Shown: positions 50,662 to 61,208 of the stretch, piece after piece
Layout of the letters: each line of letters opens with the position of its first letter
How positions within the stretch are numbered: position 1 is the stretch's first letter
Source: Leptobrachium leishanense
Lineage: Eukaryota > Chordata > Amphibia > Anura > Megophryidae
Direction of reading: 5' to 3'
NCBI GenBank assembly: GCA_009667805.1
Contig: CM019065.1
Location: 156,102,333 to 156,166,332 of the forward strand
DNA: 64,000 nucleotides
Notes under the pieces: model-generated
Databases searched by the model: none
What the model saw: the letters and a program-made list of their open reading frames with translations, nothing else
Told to the model about the DNA's origin: nothing
Translations under genes and position numbers: made by a program

Positions 50662-51616
50662 TTAGGCTGGTGTCAGACGAGCGCATTTTGGACGGACTGT
50701 GCGCCCGTGCAGTACGGACGCACTTTCTGACGGAAGACGCAGTAGTGGCCACACAGTCCGTCTTTGTGACTGGCGTCATTTTTGACGGATGTAGCAGGAA
50801 AAATAAATTAAATATAAAAAACATTTTGTCCGTCAAAAGTGCTGGACGCACAAATGCAGTCCGTCTGACCTCGTTCTTCACTCACACACAAAGCTATGCA
50901 GACGTTGCGGACGCAGCACACTCTGCTTGTCCGTTCTAGTGGTTTTACGTTCTTAAAACGACCAAGGTGAAGCGCCCATTGGAAAGGTGTATATACCTTG
51001 TTTGCTAAACGTTGTACACGGAGGTTCCTCTAAAAATCTTGAACAACATAAAAGTAGACAAGCAACGTAGCGCCGGTATGCAAAATAGTTACCGGTCACC
51101 AAGATAGTACACCATACATGTCCATAGATGAATAGTCACTTCTTGAGAAAATCACCTTTTCGTATACGTCGGTATATATTCTGCAGTACTAAAAACTATT
51201 CGAGAAAGAGAAACAAATGGCGCAGTATATCAATCCAGAAATAGAAAAGGGTATTGATGGCGATATCCAACTCACATTTTCCAGGGCCTATGTGCGGCTC
51301 TGGAATAGATCTCCTTATGGGCCTTTATCAGTTGTTCAGGTGCCCATTAACCCCTTTAGTGGGTCCTTATCTTCAGTGGGTATCCCCTGCAGTAAAATAC
51401 AAATACACACCAGGCACACCCCTGGTGTATACAGTATTGGATAATCAGAATTATGCCAAAGGCTGATTCAGAACTCACATATTTCTGAGCCCCAATTGGC
51501 TCTGATAATAGTGCATAAGAATTATAAGGAAATTCCCATAACCTTCTTTATTCAGGATCACAGGAAACAGCAATACTTTATAATAAATGTTTTTAACAAA
51601 TCATTCAAAGCATAGC

Positions 51617-51657
51617 TACCAGAATGCATTTCGCCCAAAAGGCTTCTTCAGCTGGTA
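51617..51657 (-). ncRNA. Hammerhead ribozyme with complete conserved core
   Basis: The minus strand reads TACCAG, CTGAAGA, AGCC-TTTT-GGGC, GAAA, TGCA, TT and CTGGTA. Stem I (TACCAG with CTGGTA) is a perfect 6-bp pair. CTGANGA and GAAA are intact, stem II can pair GCC with GGC, and the cleavage triplet is ATT, which satisfies the UH rule. The stem III base pair C-G of the relatives is replaced by T-A, a compensatory change. The two-base stem III loop means it would act best as a dimer, as in Penelope-like and retrozyme hammerheads. One extra A follows CTGAAGA, as in the sister motifs. Confidence 0.72.
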
Positions 51658-52137
51658 TCACTTGTCTTGTCTCTGCTGTTTCCTTATATACTATCCTTCA
51701 AAGAGTCCAATCAGTCCTTAAAATTTCCAATTAAAACAATTAAAATCATATGTATTGAAATCGCCGATCCACCATCTTGGCGCATGTACAATTGTTTTGC
51801 TAGTCACAGTGGAACGCGAAAGTTCAATATCCCATAGCCATATGATGCGCTTCAGGCTGGAACGCAGAAGTAGTGGCTTGTAAGCCTGATACCATGAGGC
51901 GTCTTACCGCATCATGTTCAAAGACGCGGATAACTTATCCTCTTCCGTCTTTACAATCTATCAGGCTGGCTGTATAAAAGCACTCTCTAATCATTGCCTT
52001 AAAATTCTCTTTCTTTACATATCCATCCACATTCTCCCATAACAATTAACCATCTGAAATTATATATTAATATATCAATATTATCGGTTATTCGCTAATC
52101 CCTATTATCGGTTCCAAAAACCTTTAAAGGATTATGT

Positions 52138-52534
52138 CAAACGTATTTTATTAAAAACGAAATGAAAATCTTTTAAAAAAAAAAAAAAACGAAACGAAAA
52201 GATTCCCCTTTTTTTCCCTTTGTACTTTCCTTCCGCCGTGAATCGAAAGCGCGTGCATCTGTGCCCATCCCGGGCAATTGGGGGTGTGCACGTGTGGGTG
52301 CCTCGTTTCAGGGCCTGTGTGCGGCCCCCAGCGGGGTGATAGGTTTTCGGATTTTTTTCGGATTCTTTTCTTTTCAGATTCTTTTCGGATTTCCGGATGG
52401 GTTTATTGCGCATGCGCGCGCTTTCGATTCACGGCGGAAGGAAAGTACAAAGGGGAAAAAAGGGGAATCTTTTCGTTTCGTTTATTTATTTTTTTTTAAA
52501 AGATTTTCGTTTAGTTTTTAATAAAATACGTTTG
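52138..52534. repeat. Foldback with about 125-bp arms
   Basis: The arms 52138-52262 and 52405-52534 are reverse complements: CAAACGTATTTTATT at one end, AATAAAATACGTTTG at the other, and GATTCACGGCGGAAGGAAAG mirrored by CTTTCCTTCCGCCGTGAATC near the loop. The loop is about 140 bases. There is no coding content. It may be a separate short transposon inserted between the two ribozyme-bearing segments. Confidence 0.88.
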
Positions 52535-52787
52535 TTTTGTATAAATATACATTATCTATTGAGAAACACATTCCTATTGATTATGTAAACAACACTCTCA
52601 GTGGAGATGTTTGTGTTTATGTGTGTCACTTCCTCTTTTCAAATACTGAATTTGGATTGGGTAGAAGAAAAAGAAAGTCTCTTTCCTATTGGATATGCCA
52701 ATTTTCCCGCCAAAAAGTGGAGGGGGATTGGCTAAGCGTAAATGAATATGGCTATTTAAACCAGTGTATGATTCATGTCAAACAGCA

Positions 52788-52842
52788 GCCAGCTGAGGAA
52801 GCCTTTTGATACATTATCTATTTTGGCAAAACGCGTCCTGGC
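52788..52842 (+). ncRNA. Hammerhead ribozyme-like motif with core G12 changed
   Basis: GCCAG, CTGAGGA, a GCC-GGC stem II with a long AT-rich loop, AAAAC, GCGTC and CTGGC occur in hammerhead order. Stem I (GCCAG with CTGGC) is a perfect 5 bp and the cleavage triplet GTC is present. The GAAA box reads AAAA: the lost G is the general base of the reaction, so strong loss of activity is predicted. It is related to the motif at 51617 but in the opposite orientation. Confidence 0.65.
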
Positions 52843-53397
52843 GTATTGTTTTTGTTTTTATTTGTTATTAAATATTTTACTCATTTAAAAACATTTTTAA
52901 TGTTTTCATTTACCCTATACTCTTTGGAGTTTTTTATGGGCTCCTTCGAGTGGACTCTTTGGATCCAGTAACCTCCGGATAATCTGGATATCTATCCTCG
53001 CCAGGAGAACCGATCCTTTCTAAGAGGGGCACTTGGGTGGCCAGTGAACGACCCTAAAAACGACTGACCCAGAACCAGGAGGGTTCCACTTCATGTGAGT
53101 GAGATCTATTCATCTATCCTTTCCACTAAGTGATATACGGGTCGCACTATGATGTCTTTTTCTCTCTTCATTTGAGGGATACCCTGAAGAGGATTACGAA
53201 AAGTTTTTGAAATCCATCATACTCAAGAAGGACATTGTTATCGCTACACTACCTCTGTTTTGTATTCTTATGTTGATGGTTGAGTAACAAGGACCATTTA
53301 AGTGTTTCAGTGATTTTCCATATATATCTGATCAGCGCTACATTGTGATTGTTTTTATTGCTCTCCAAAGATGCTCGTCTGACACTAGCCTTATAGT

Positions 53398-53865
53398 TAC
53401 TCGCCACCAATTCCACAGTAATAAAACTTACAGTAATGTGCGCTGTGTATGAGCGTATCACAGACCTCCACAATAATAAAATTCACAGTATGGTAATGTG
53501 CGCTGTGTATGAGCATATCACAGAGCTCCACAGTAATAAAATTCATAGCAATGTGCAGTGTGTGTGCGTATCGCAGTGCTCCACTGCAATAAATCTCACG
53601 CTCATACACAGTGCACAATACTGCGAGATTTATTGCTCTAGCGCTCTGTGATATGCTCATACGCACTACATATCACTGTGAGTTTTATTCCTGTGGAGTT
53701 CTATGATACAATCATACACAGTGCACATTACTGTGAATTTTTTCACTGTGGAGCTCTGTGATACACTCATACACAGCGCACGTTACTGCATCACAGAGCT
53801 CCATAGTATTACAATTCACAGTAATATGCATTGTGTATAAGTGTATCACTGAGCTCCACTGCTTT
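53398..53865. repeat. 55-bp-unit minisatellite with strand-switching, about 8 units
   Basis: Units (ATAAAACTCACAGTAATGTG, CGCTGTGTATGAGCGTATCA, CAGAGCTCCAC) run forward from 53410 to 53585, reverse from 53590 to about 53790, and forward again to 53865. The array starts a few bases after the right end of the element ending at 53390. Other clusters lie at 437, 11217 and 13683. Confidence 0.85.
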
Positions 53866-53866
53866 T

Positions 53867-54345
53867 TTTACACCCCAGCCCATCCTATTCTTTATTACAC
53901 CCCCATGGCCCCCTCATTCTATTTACACCCCCTTTCATTCTTTTTACATTTTACACCCTCCTCATTCGTTTTACACCCTTTTGTTCATTCCACACACCCC
54001 CTTCACTCATTTTACACCCTCTTCATTCATTTTACACCCCTTTCTGTTCTTTTTACACAAACCATCCGTTCATTTTGCACCCTCCCCCTCTGTTAATTTT
54101 TCACCCCCCCATTCATTTTACACCCCACCTTCGTTCATTTTACACTACCCTTTCATTCATTTTACACCCCACCTCCATTAATTTTTCAACCCCTTTGTTG
54201 ATTTTACACCCCCTCCATTCATTTTTCACCCCCACTCGTTCATTTTATACGCCCCTTCCGTTCTTTTCACACCACCTTCTATTCATTTTACACCCACCTC
54301 TGTTCATTTTCGCCCCCACTTCGTTCATTTTGCACCCCCCCTTCA
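53867..54345 (+). repeat. TTCATTTTACACCCC minisatellite
   Basis: About twenty irregular units of 18-27 bp, each close to CATTCATTTTACACCCCC, fill this stretch directly after the 55-bp array. C-tract length varies between units. Frames rich in Phe, His, Pro and Ser result from the repeat and are not genes. Confidence 0.88.
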
Positions 54346-55915
54346 ATCCTTAGTAGTCACTCTCGGGCCCTCGGCTGTTTTGTCCTCCTTCCACGGTCTG
54401 GGCGCAGGCTGACTCCGTTGCCGATGGCGCCCTTGCCTCCTCTTCTTGCATGACATTACGTGGTTGGTTCAAGTGACCCGCGAACATGATTCTCACAGGT
54501 CTCACAGGAGAGGGCAGTGGCCAATCAGACAGCTCCGGATTCGGACTCCTAGAGTCCGATACCGAGCTGAGGATTAAGAAGTTGGTAGCCCACTGAACCG
54601 GGCACCTACCAACCCACAAGCCAAACGGGTCAGTCCGTTCCACTTGCCGTCACTTAATTTCCACTCGCCAAATGTGAACAGGCGAGTGGAAATTTTGAGG
54701 TCTGCTGTATACATCCTCAAATAGAATCCTCCATTGGATAGGACTTGTAACATATGGCATTTCTCTTGATGCTGGAGTGGCATGAAATGGTATAAACAAA
54801 AATATTTCTCACCAAGAACCCCTAGTTTGAAGTGTCAACAAGGGTATACCAACTTAACCTACACTAGTTTCTCCCCTATAGCTTAGCTTGTATTCGTTCC
54901 ATCATTACATTTTTAAGTTTTTCCATGTGCCACCAAATATCTACAGCGTCTTGGATAACACCGTTTTTTTGCATCTATTTAATTTAGTGGTAGGGGGGCT
55001 TGTCTGCTCTTCCAGCTGCGTGAGCCCGAGTGTTGATAGATATTCTGATCGCTGTAACCGGATATCACTGCTGAATGAAGGCGTGAGTGTGTACCAGTTT
55101 GGGTCTGTTTGTCTGTCTGTGTGAGGGCTGAGTAAGGAGCTGACCTTCGCACGCCAAAGGCTATATGACCTCAATATACAGTCCTGTCAATAAATAAATA
55201 TATGTTCCACGGGGATAGTTGCCCATGTCTATAAATAAATGTATTGGATATAATGCAGATACATGCATATGAATATATATTGCTAGGCATATTTAGCTCG
55301 CTATGCACATTGATTTGCATTCCTTGCATATTAATATTTTCTACTATGCATATATATGTAAATTGATTTCTCGACTCCTGGTCGTTGGACGGTTAATCTC
55401 CAAGGTGTTGATATTTGGGGATAATTTTATTGCAAATATGCTCAGTCACTTTATATATTTATTTATATATTTCCTTCATTACATTTATTTTCTTTATTTT
55501 CCATCAGGTAAAAACTAACGTAATTAAGGGAGCAATCCACCCATTTGAGGGAATTATAAGGACAATCCATCCATCTAATGAATTTAAACATTGAAAACCA
55601 TTAAAAGATGTAATTTTGTGTGTCACTTTTTCCATATTAAATCTAAAACGGCAAATAATGATGCACCTACTAACATCGGTGTGTTGTTGAATTGATATTA
55701 TACCAAGAGGTACCAGTGTTAATTGGAGTAAGGATATTATTGCCTCTTATTACCCGATATCACATTCCATTTTCCTTTTTGGTCTATGTTGTTTGAGTTT
55801 AAGGTGGTCTTTGTGTAAATGTTTATACAATGCCAATAAAGATTTGTAATTTGAGTTGTTCAGGCTTGTATTAGTAGGTGGATCGTTATTTCGTGTTTAA
55901 AATTGGTCTGGGGTA
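54346..55915. other. Unassigned
   Basis: No gene or bounded repeat is recognised. A minus-strand frame at 54350-54643 has ordinary composition but no recognisable domain and is not counted as a gene. Confidence 0.3.
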
Positions 55916-55919
55916 AACG

Positions 55920-56308
55920 TAGGCTTGTGCACCGATTTTTTTTTTTCGGTTCGATTCAATTTTTCTGATTTTTAAACTTTTCGATTCGGCTCGTTTCGAC
56001 CGATTTCTGTTTCGATTCGGTTCGGCTCGACTCGACTCGTTTTTCGTGTACATTTTTTTCGGAATATCGACCATTTTTCGGATTTTCGTGTCACTTAGCT
56101 CGTTTTTTGTATCGACTTTTCGTATTTTCGGAAATTTTCGTTTTTTCGGAACGTCTGTTCTCCTCGTTTCAAAGCAATAAATTTCGATTTGACACATTTC
56201 AAGTACATTCGAAAATTCCGAAAATATTTCGTTTCGGCTCGGAAAACTTTTCGGATCTGCCATTTTCGGATCTAAAAATTTTCGGAAAACCCGAAACGCA
56301 CATCCCTA
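55920..56308. mobile_element. hAT-like short element, TTCG-rich, about 390 bp
   Basis: The left end GTAGGCTTGTGCACCG faces TAGGGATGTGCGTTTCGG (read inward from 56308). The flanks GGGTAAAC and GGGTAAAG differ at one position. The body is full of TTTCG and TTCGG words read one way on the left and the other way on the right, giving a long imperfect palindrome. Confidence 0.65.
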
Positions 56309-57116
56309 GGGTAAAGCCCCTTCATTCCAGCCTAGGATTGTACCCCAGTAATTGTCCTCTTTTAGTGGATAAGTGGGTTTATAAATACAAAACAAAACCA
56401 GATATTTATCAGTACAATGACCAACATACAGTGCCAATGCCATCCACTAATATTAACACCCTTGGTAAATGTGAGCAAAGAAGGCTGTGAAAATGTGTCT
56501 TTATTGTTTAACCTTTGAGCTTTTCTTCAAGAAAATACACAAATATACTCTGTTCTCATGGATATCAAACAATTGCAAACAAAACACAGATTTATCCACA
56601 AAATAAATCTGTTAAATATATGTGTGACACAATTACTGGCCCCCTGTTAGTGAATACTTTGTGCTATCTCTTTATAACAAGATGGCACCTCTGAGTATCC
56701 TCCTATAATGTTTGACGAGGTTGCAGAGTACATGGCAAGGATCTGAGACAATTTTTCAATATAGAATCTCTCCAGCTACTTCACATTTTGAAGTTGTTGC
56801 TGATGGACCCTTCTCTTCAGTTCTCCCCACAGTTTTTATCTGGGGTGCAAGGGTGCAAGTCAGGGTAATGGGATGGCGGGCCATGGCCTTGATTTTGTGG
56901 GTCAGTAAACCATTTTTGTGTTGATTTCGATGTATGTTTTGATTCATTGTGCTGTGGGAAGATCCAACCACAGCCCACTTAAAGATTTCTGGCAGTGGCA
57001 GTCAAGTGTTCATATAATATCTGTTGATATGTAATAGTATCCATGATGCCATCTAGCCTAACAAAATGTCCAGGTCTTGAGTCTAGCAGAAAAACAGACC
57101 CAAAGCTTTAAAGAGC

Positions 57117-57732
57117 TACCACTATATTTACTACTACTACTAATACTGAACCAAGTATTCAAGCATACTCACAGACTCTACTCCATCTCTTCCCTCTGCT
57201 GCCCTGAACCAAGTATTCAAGGTTAGGACAAAATCTGTTTGTTTTTCCGCATTGTCACTAACCTCATACTATTTCAACAGCATACTCAGAGACTCGACTC
57301 CATCTCTTCCCTCTGCTGCCCCAACCCACCCTCCCCATCCACCTGCCCACCCAGGGCCGGTTCTTAAGTTCAGCTCTCCTTTCCAGCTGTCTCCACTTCT
57401 CTCGCTAATTACTCTTACTAAGCCCAAACTTCTGGCCCTTCCCATGCAATCCCCACAATATTCTTCTGGCCACCAGTTTCACCTTGCCTCTGCCATTTGT
57501 TTCAGTTATCCAGTATTTCCTCTTGTATTATGTAAGTCTGCTGTTTGTGCTTCCACATTGTAAAGCGCTACGGAATCTGTTGGGGCTGTATAAGTACTTG
57601 TAACTGTAACTTTGTATTTCTGTAACAACTGTAACAAGTCAATGTTTCTTGAACCCAGGACATACTTGAGAATGAGAGAAATCTCAATGTATCCTTCCTG
57701 GTAAAATTCTTTATAAATAAATAAAAATTTAA
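57117..57732 (+). mobile_element. Retroposon fragment with CR1/L2-like tail
   Basis: The 3' part reads TTGTAAAGCGCTACGGAATC, GGGGCTGTATAAGTACTTG, then GGACATACTTGAGAATGAG and TTTATAAATAAATAAA, like tails at 19796, 20510, 21500 and 23800. The 5' part contains a duplicated block (GACTCNACTCCATCTCTTCC at about 57176 and 57294). It interrupts the old Tc1 copy. No reverse transcriptase survives. Confidence 0.6.
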
Positions 57733-59339
57733 CCATGGACATGAGGTACTTTGCCATATGACTACCTCTCTGTGTTCACTAAACTAGTAATGAGCCGAAC
57801 ACCCCCGTGTTCAGTTCGCATTCGAACTCGAACAATTTCAAACATTCGAGTTCGAACTCGAACACGAACCAAACTCAATGCACGTCAATGGGACTCGAAA
57901 GTTCGATTTTTAGAGTGCCCTCCAAGAGGGCATATAAGCAAGATATTTCCCATAAAAGGTGTATGGGGGTCCGGGTAGTGCCCTGGGGGACAGGAAACAA
58001 GGACAAAAAGTTAAAAAAAATCATTTTTAAAGGAACAGTGAGTTTCCCTGAAATAAAGGTTAAGAATAAAAATGAAAAATTCCTTCAAATATCGTGCCTA
58101 GGAGGTCCCCATAACCTGCCCATGAAGTGGTGGATTTGTAGGATGTATAGAAACATTTAAAAACAAAACAATGACATTTCAAATGACGGTAAATGGTTTT
58201 CCTTTAATCTATTCATAAACAACTGCTTGGTGCAGCAGTCTGTATGAAACGAGGAGACATTTTTGGACACGCAGAACAAGTTTAGTGATCTTTTGGCTAA
58301 ATTATGGTGAAACTTATGCAGGCTTTGGATGAAAGTAACAATAGGTGCTTTAAAATTGGGCCTTTAGTGTCGGCAACAGTGCCGTCACACCGTAACCCCT
58401 CTGTGGTATTGTGGAAGAGTGCAGGGTTGGACCCTGTGGTCACATATTAAAATTATATGAATCTGGTATAGGTGTCAGTGGCAGTGCACCCAAATATTGT
58501 GCCTTTGGTGGCAGCAAGTGCCTTCACACCGTACGTAATCCCTCTGTGGTATTGTGGAAGAGTGCAATGGTGGAAGTTTTGGGAATGCAGAAGAGATCCC
58601 CGATCTATTCAGTTACATCAGCAGCTATAACAAAACTGGGTCAGCAATGTTTATGCACTTGTACTGCGCTACTGTATATGGTGAGAATCGGCACACACCA
58701 GTAGCAACAGGAAGCAAACAGAACAGGCAGGGAATACACAGAGAGAATAGTCAAATGCCAGGCAAAGTCGGCAACAGATCGGGTCCTCAGAACAAGCAGG
58801 GTCAGTTACAAGTATACAAACTGATTCAGTAAGCTAGCGATGCGGGAATAAAGGCTGAGACACACTGAGCGTGTTGCAACGCACAGCATAGCGAAGCAAA
58901 GAGAAGCAAACATTTTGCAGGCTTGACTTCACTCCGCTCCGCCTCGCAGCGTGTCTACACTACATTACGTTTGCTTCTCACCGCACTGGACAGGAATCCA
59001 CTAACTAAATTAAAATGTACACACAAAACCATTTTATTTTCACAAAGCACATGTTATATAGGCAAAAAAAGTTTCTACTGGATAAAATACATCAAAAATT
59101 ACTGTTAATTTAATAGGAATAGTATAAAAATATAAAAAAAAAGGTAACCCCTGATCATATATATTATAGGGACACGGAGCGCCGTGTATAGAGTAGGGAT
59201 GCATTGATACCACACACAGACATATATGTATATATCAACACGCAGATATATATATATACACCCACCCACAGACCTCAGACCATATATACACATACGCAAA
59301 TGGGGGGGTGGCATGTGGACAATCTCAACTAAATGCGTC

Positions 59340-59460
59340 CCCCCCATTTGGCTGATACCTCCAGAAGAAATGTTGAACCCGACAGAGCAGAGAATATATA
59401 TATTATTCTTTGCTCTATCGGGTTCAACATTTCTCCTGGAGGGATCAGCCAAATGGGGGG
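59340..59460. repeat. Foldback with about 56-bp arms
   Basis: CCCCCATTTGGCTGAT begins the left arm and ATCAGCCAAATGGGGG ends the right one, with matching GTTGAACCCGA and TCGGGTTCAAC within. A short AT loop separates them. It is internal to the hAT element. Confidence 0.85.
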
Positions 59461-59665
59461 AGGGGGGCAATTAGTTGCCAAAATGTGTGTGTAATACAAG
59501 TCTGGATATATATATTTATAAGAATATAGATATATATCTTATCTATAGATATATATATATATATATCATACCTGCCCTTGCCTTCCCCTATAAATTTGCT
59601 AAAAATATACACACAAAAAAAACAAACCACTGCCTGAGACCCCGCGCAGCCCACATGCCACCCCC

Positions 59666-59722
59666 CTCTACCTGGCTGAATGTATCTAATATATATAATT
59701 AAATACATTCATCCAGGTAGAG
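59666..59722. repeat. 20-bp-arm hairpin
   Basis: CTCTACCTGGCTGAATGTAT and ATACATTCATCCAGGTAGAG are inverted repeats with one mismatch around an AT-rich loop. They are internal to the hAT element. Confidence 0.8.
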
Positions 59723-60839
59723 AAAGAAAAAAAGTTTTATTTTATGTTCCCGGGGACATTTAAAAATGTCCTTGGCTTTTATTTTTTTTAGAAATGTGTC
59801 GCCTGGTGGTCAGTGGGGGCTCCCTGGATCCTGGTTGTGGGGGTTTGCCATGGCCGCAGGTGCAGTGGCTCCCTCCCTGCGCTGCCTGTCTCTGCCACAT
59901 GCACCCGGGCGGCTAGCCCACACAGTCACAGCTCTGTCATCCAGCGGCCGCATGCTCCTCAAGGGGATCCTTGGGAGGCCCCAGCAGGCTGCCCTCTACA
60001 GTGCCTGATTAGAGGGCCGTGTCTGCCTGATATTTTAGTAACAAGAATGTTTTATCCCATAGGCTTTAATGTTAAAAATATTCCCGTTTTAATTCAATAT
60101 CTAATAAAACATTGCTTATAATATTCTGCAGTAAAGAGTCTCTTTATTTCTAGACTTTTTAGTATTTTTTAAGCATTTTTTATACTTTTTTTAAAAAAAT
60201 ATTTTTTTCGAACTTTTGGCGAACGTCCCAAAAAGTTTGAAGTTCGCGAACTGTCGAACGGCCGATGGTCGATGCGAACTCCGAACAGATCGAACCAAAC
60301 AGCTCATCCCTACACTAAACCCCTCTCTGGTTTTATTTTCAAAAAGCCCTGTTTGGTTTCATCTGACCGTAGAACCTAATTCCGTTTGAAGTTCCAATAG
60401 TGTCTGTCAATCTGAAAACAATTCATTTTGTTTATGAATGAGAGTCGAGGCATTTTTCTTGAAACCCTCCCAAACAACTTGTGGTGATGTAGTTGATGTC
60501 GGATTGTAGTTTTGGAGACAATCTGACCCCAAGATACCACTAACGTCTGTAATTCACCAGCTGTTTTCCTTGGAGCTTTTTTGGCCACTCAAGCCATCCT
60601 CTTTCACAGTATGTTGAGATAATAGACACACAGCCTCTTTCCGGGTTGATTCATAACATTTCCATTACTGGAACTTCTTAAATATTGCCCTGATAGTGAA
60701 AATCTGCATTTTCAATGGTTTTTCTATTTTCTTAAAACCAGTTCCTGTTTTCTGAAGCGCAACATCCTTTTGCCACACATCACAGCCATATTCCTGGGTC
60801 TTGCCCATTGTGATGAATAACTAAGGGAATTTTGCCTAT

Positions 60840-61019
60840 CAGGGTTATTCAGAGAAAGGTGAAAATCAGGAGAATTGGCAGGAGAAGAGAACAATCCAGA
60901 CCATATAGCCGATTTGGAAAGTGAGATAAATGTGAGAATTTTTCTGCTTTGGCTATTTTGACCTAGAATTTTCACTTCTGCCAATTCTCCTCAGTTTCAC
61001 CTTTCTTTGAATAGAACTG
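60840..61019. mobile_element. 180-bp palindromic short element, copy 3
   Basis: The ends CAGGGTTATTCAGAGAAAG and CTTTCTTTGAATAGAACTG are flanked by TAT on both sides. It interrupts the old Tc1 leader, where removing the element and one TAT restores the phrase TTTTGCCTATGTGTTA. That supports a 3-bp duplication for this family. Confidence 0.82.
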
Positions 61020-61208
61020 TATGTGTTATATTTATACCCCCCCCCCCGTGAAACAGGAACTGACGTTGAATAATTTTCTCTCCCTACTTACCGAAGTGTG
61101 CTACAAAATTTGTAATATCAATGAAAATATTTTTTAAATATATTTTTCTCATAGAAATTCATAGGGGAGTCAATAATTGTGCCAAATTTATATTTAATAA
61201 AACTTTTT

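Larger units (their letters stand above)
50665..53390. mobile_element. GGCTNGTGTCAGACGAGC-ended element with nested ribozyme-bearing DNA, 2.7 kb
   Basis: The left end GGCTGGTGTCAGACGAGCGC and right end GCTCGTCTGACACTAGCC lie between exact TTA flanks (50662-50664 and 53391-53393). Only the first about 290 bp and last about 30 bp look like the palindromic element family; between them are two hammerhead-bearing stretches and a foldback. Either a short element received several insertions, or the ends mobilised a long composite. Confidence 0.65.
57785..60312 (+). mobile_element. hAT element (TAGGGATGAGC family), non-autonomous, 2.5 kb
   Basis: A perfect 8-bp duplication CACTAAAC (57777-57784 and 60313-60320) flanks ends TAGTAATGAGCCGAAC and, read inward, TAGGGATGAGCTGTTTGG. 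It shares its first about 350 bp and its last about 200 bp with 7761-9902. The middle is unique and includes a 120-130-bp internal duplication (CTCTGTGGTATTGTGGAAG at 58399 and 58541), AT microsatellites and two hairpins. There is no transposase. It is inserted in the old Tc1 copy. Confidence 0.9.
56430..61200 (-). pseudogene. Old Tc1 copy split by three younger insertions
   Basis: On the minus strand a Tc1-type transposase trace starts near 60808 (MGKTQEYGCDV) and continues to 60313 (TKQGFLKIKPERG). It is cut by the hAT element, resumes at 57784-57733, is cut by the retroposon, and ends with the 3' part at 57116-56430. The 180-bp element at 60840-61019 splits the 5' leader. Several stops and shifts are present. 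The family differs from the intact Tc1: a related 3' end recurs at 62272-62412. Confidence 0.7.

Noticed and set aside
53831..54353. Long Phe/His/Pro/Ser-rich open frames
   Set aside because: They are created by the TTCATTTTACACCCC minisatellite and follow its period.
54350..54643. 97-codon minus-strand frame of ordinary composition
   Set aside because: No known domain, no second copy in the window and no splice or promoter context; chance is as likely.
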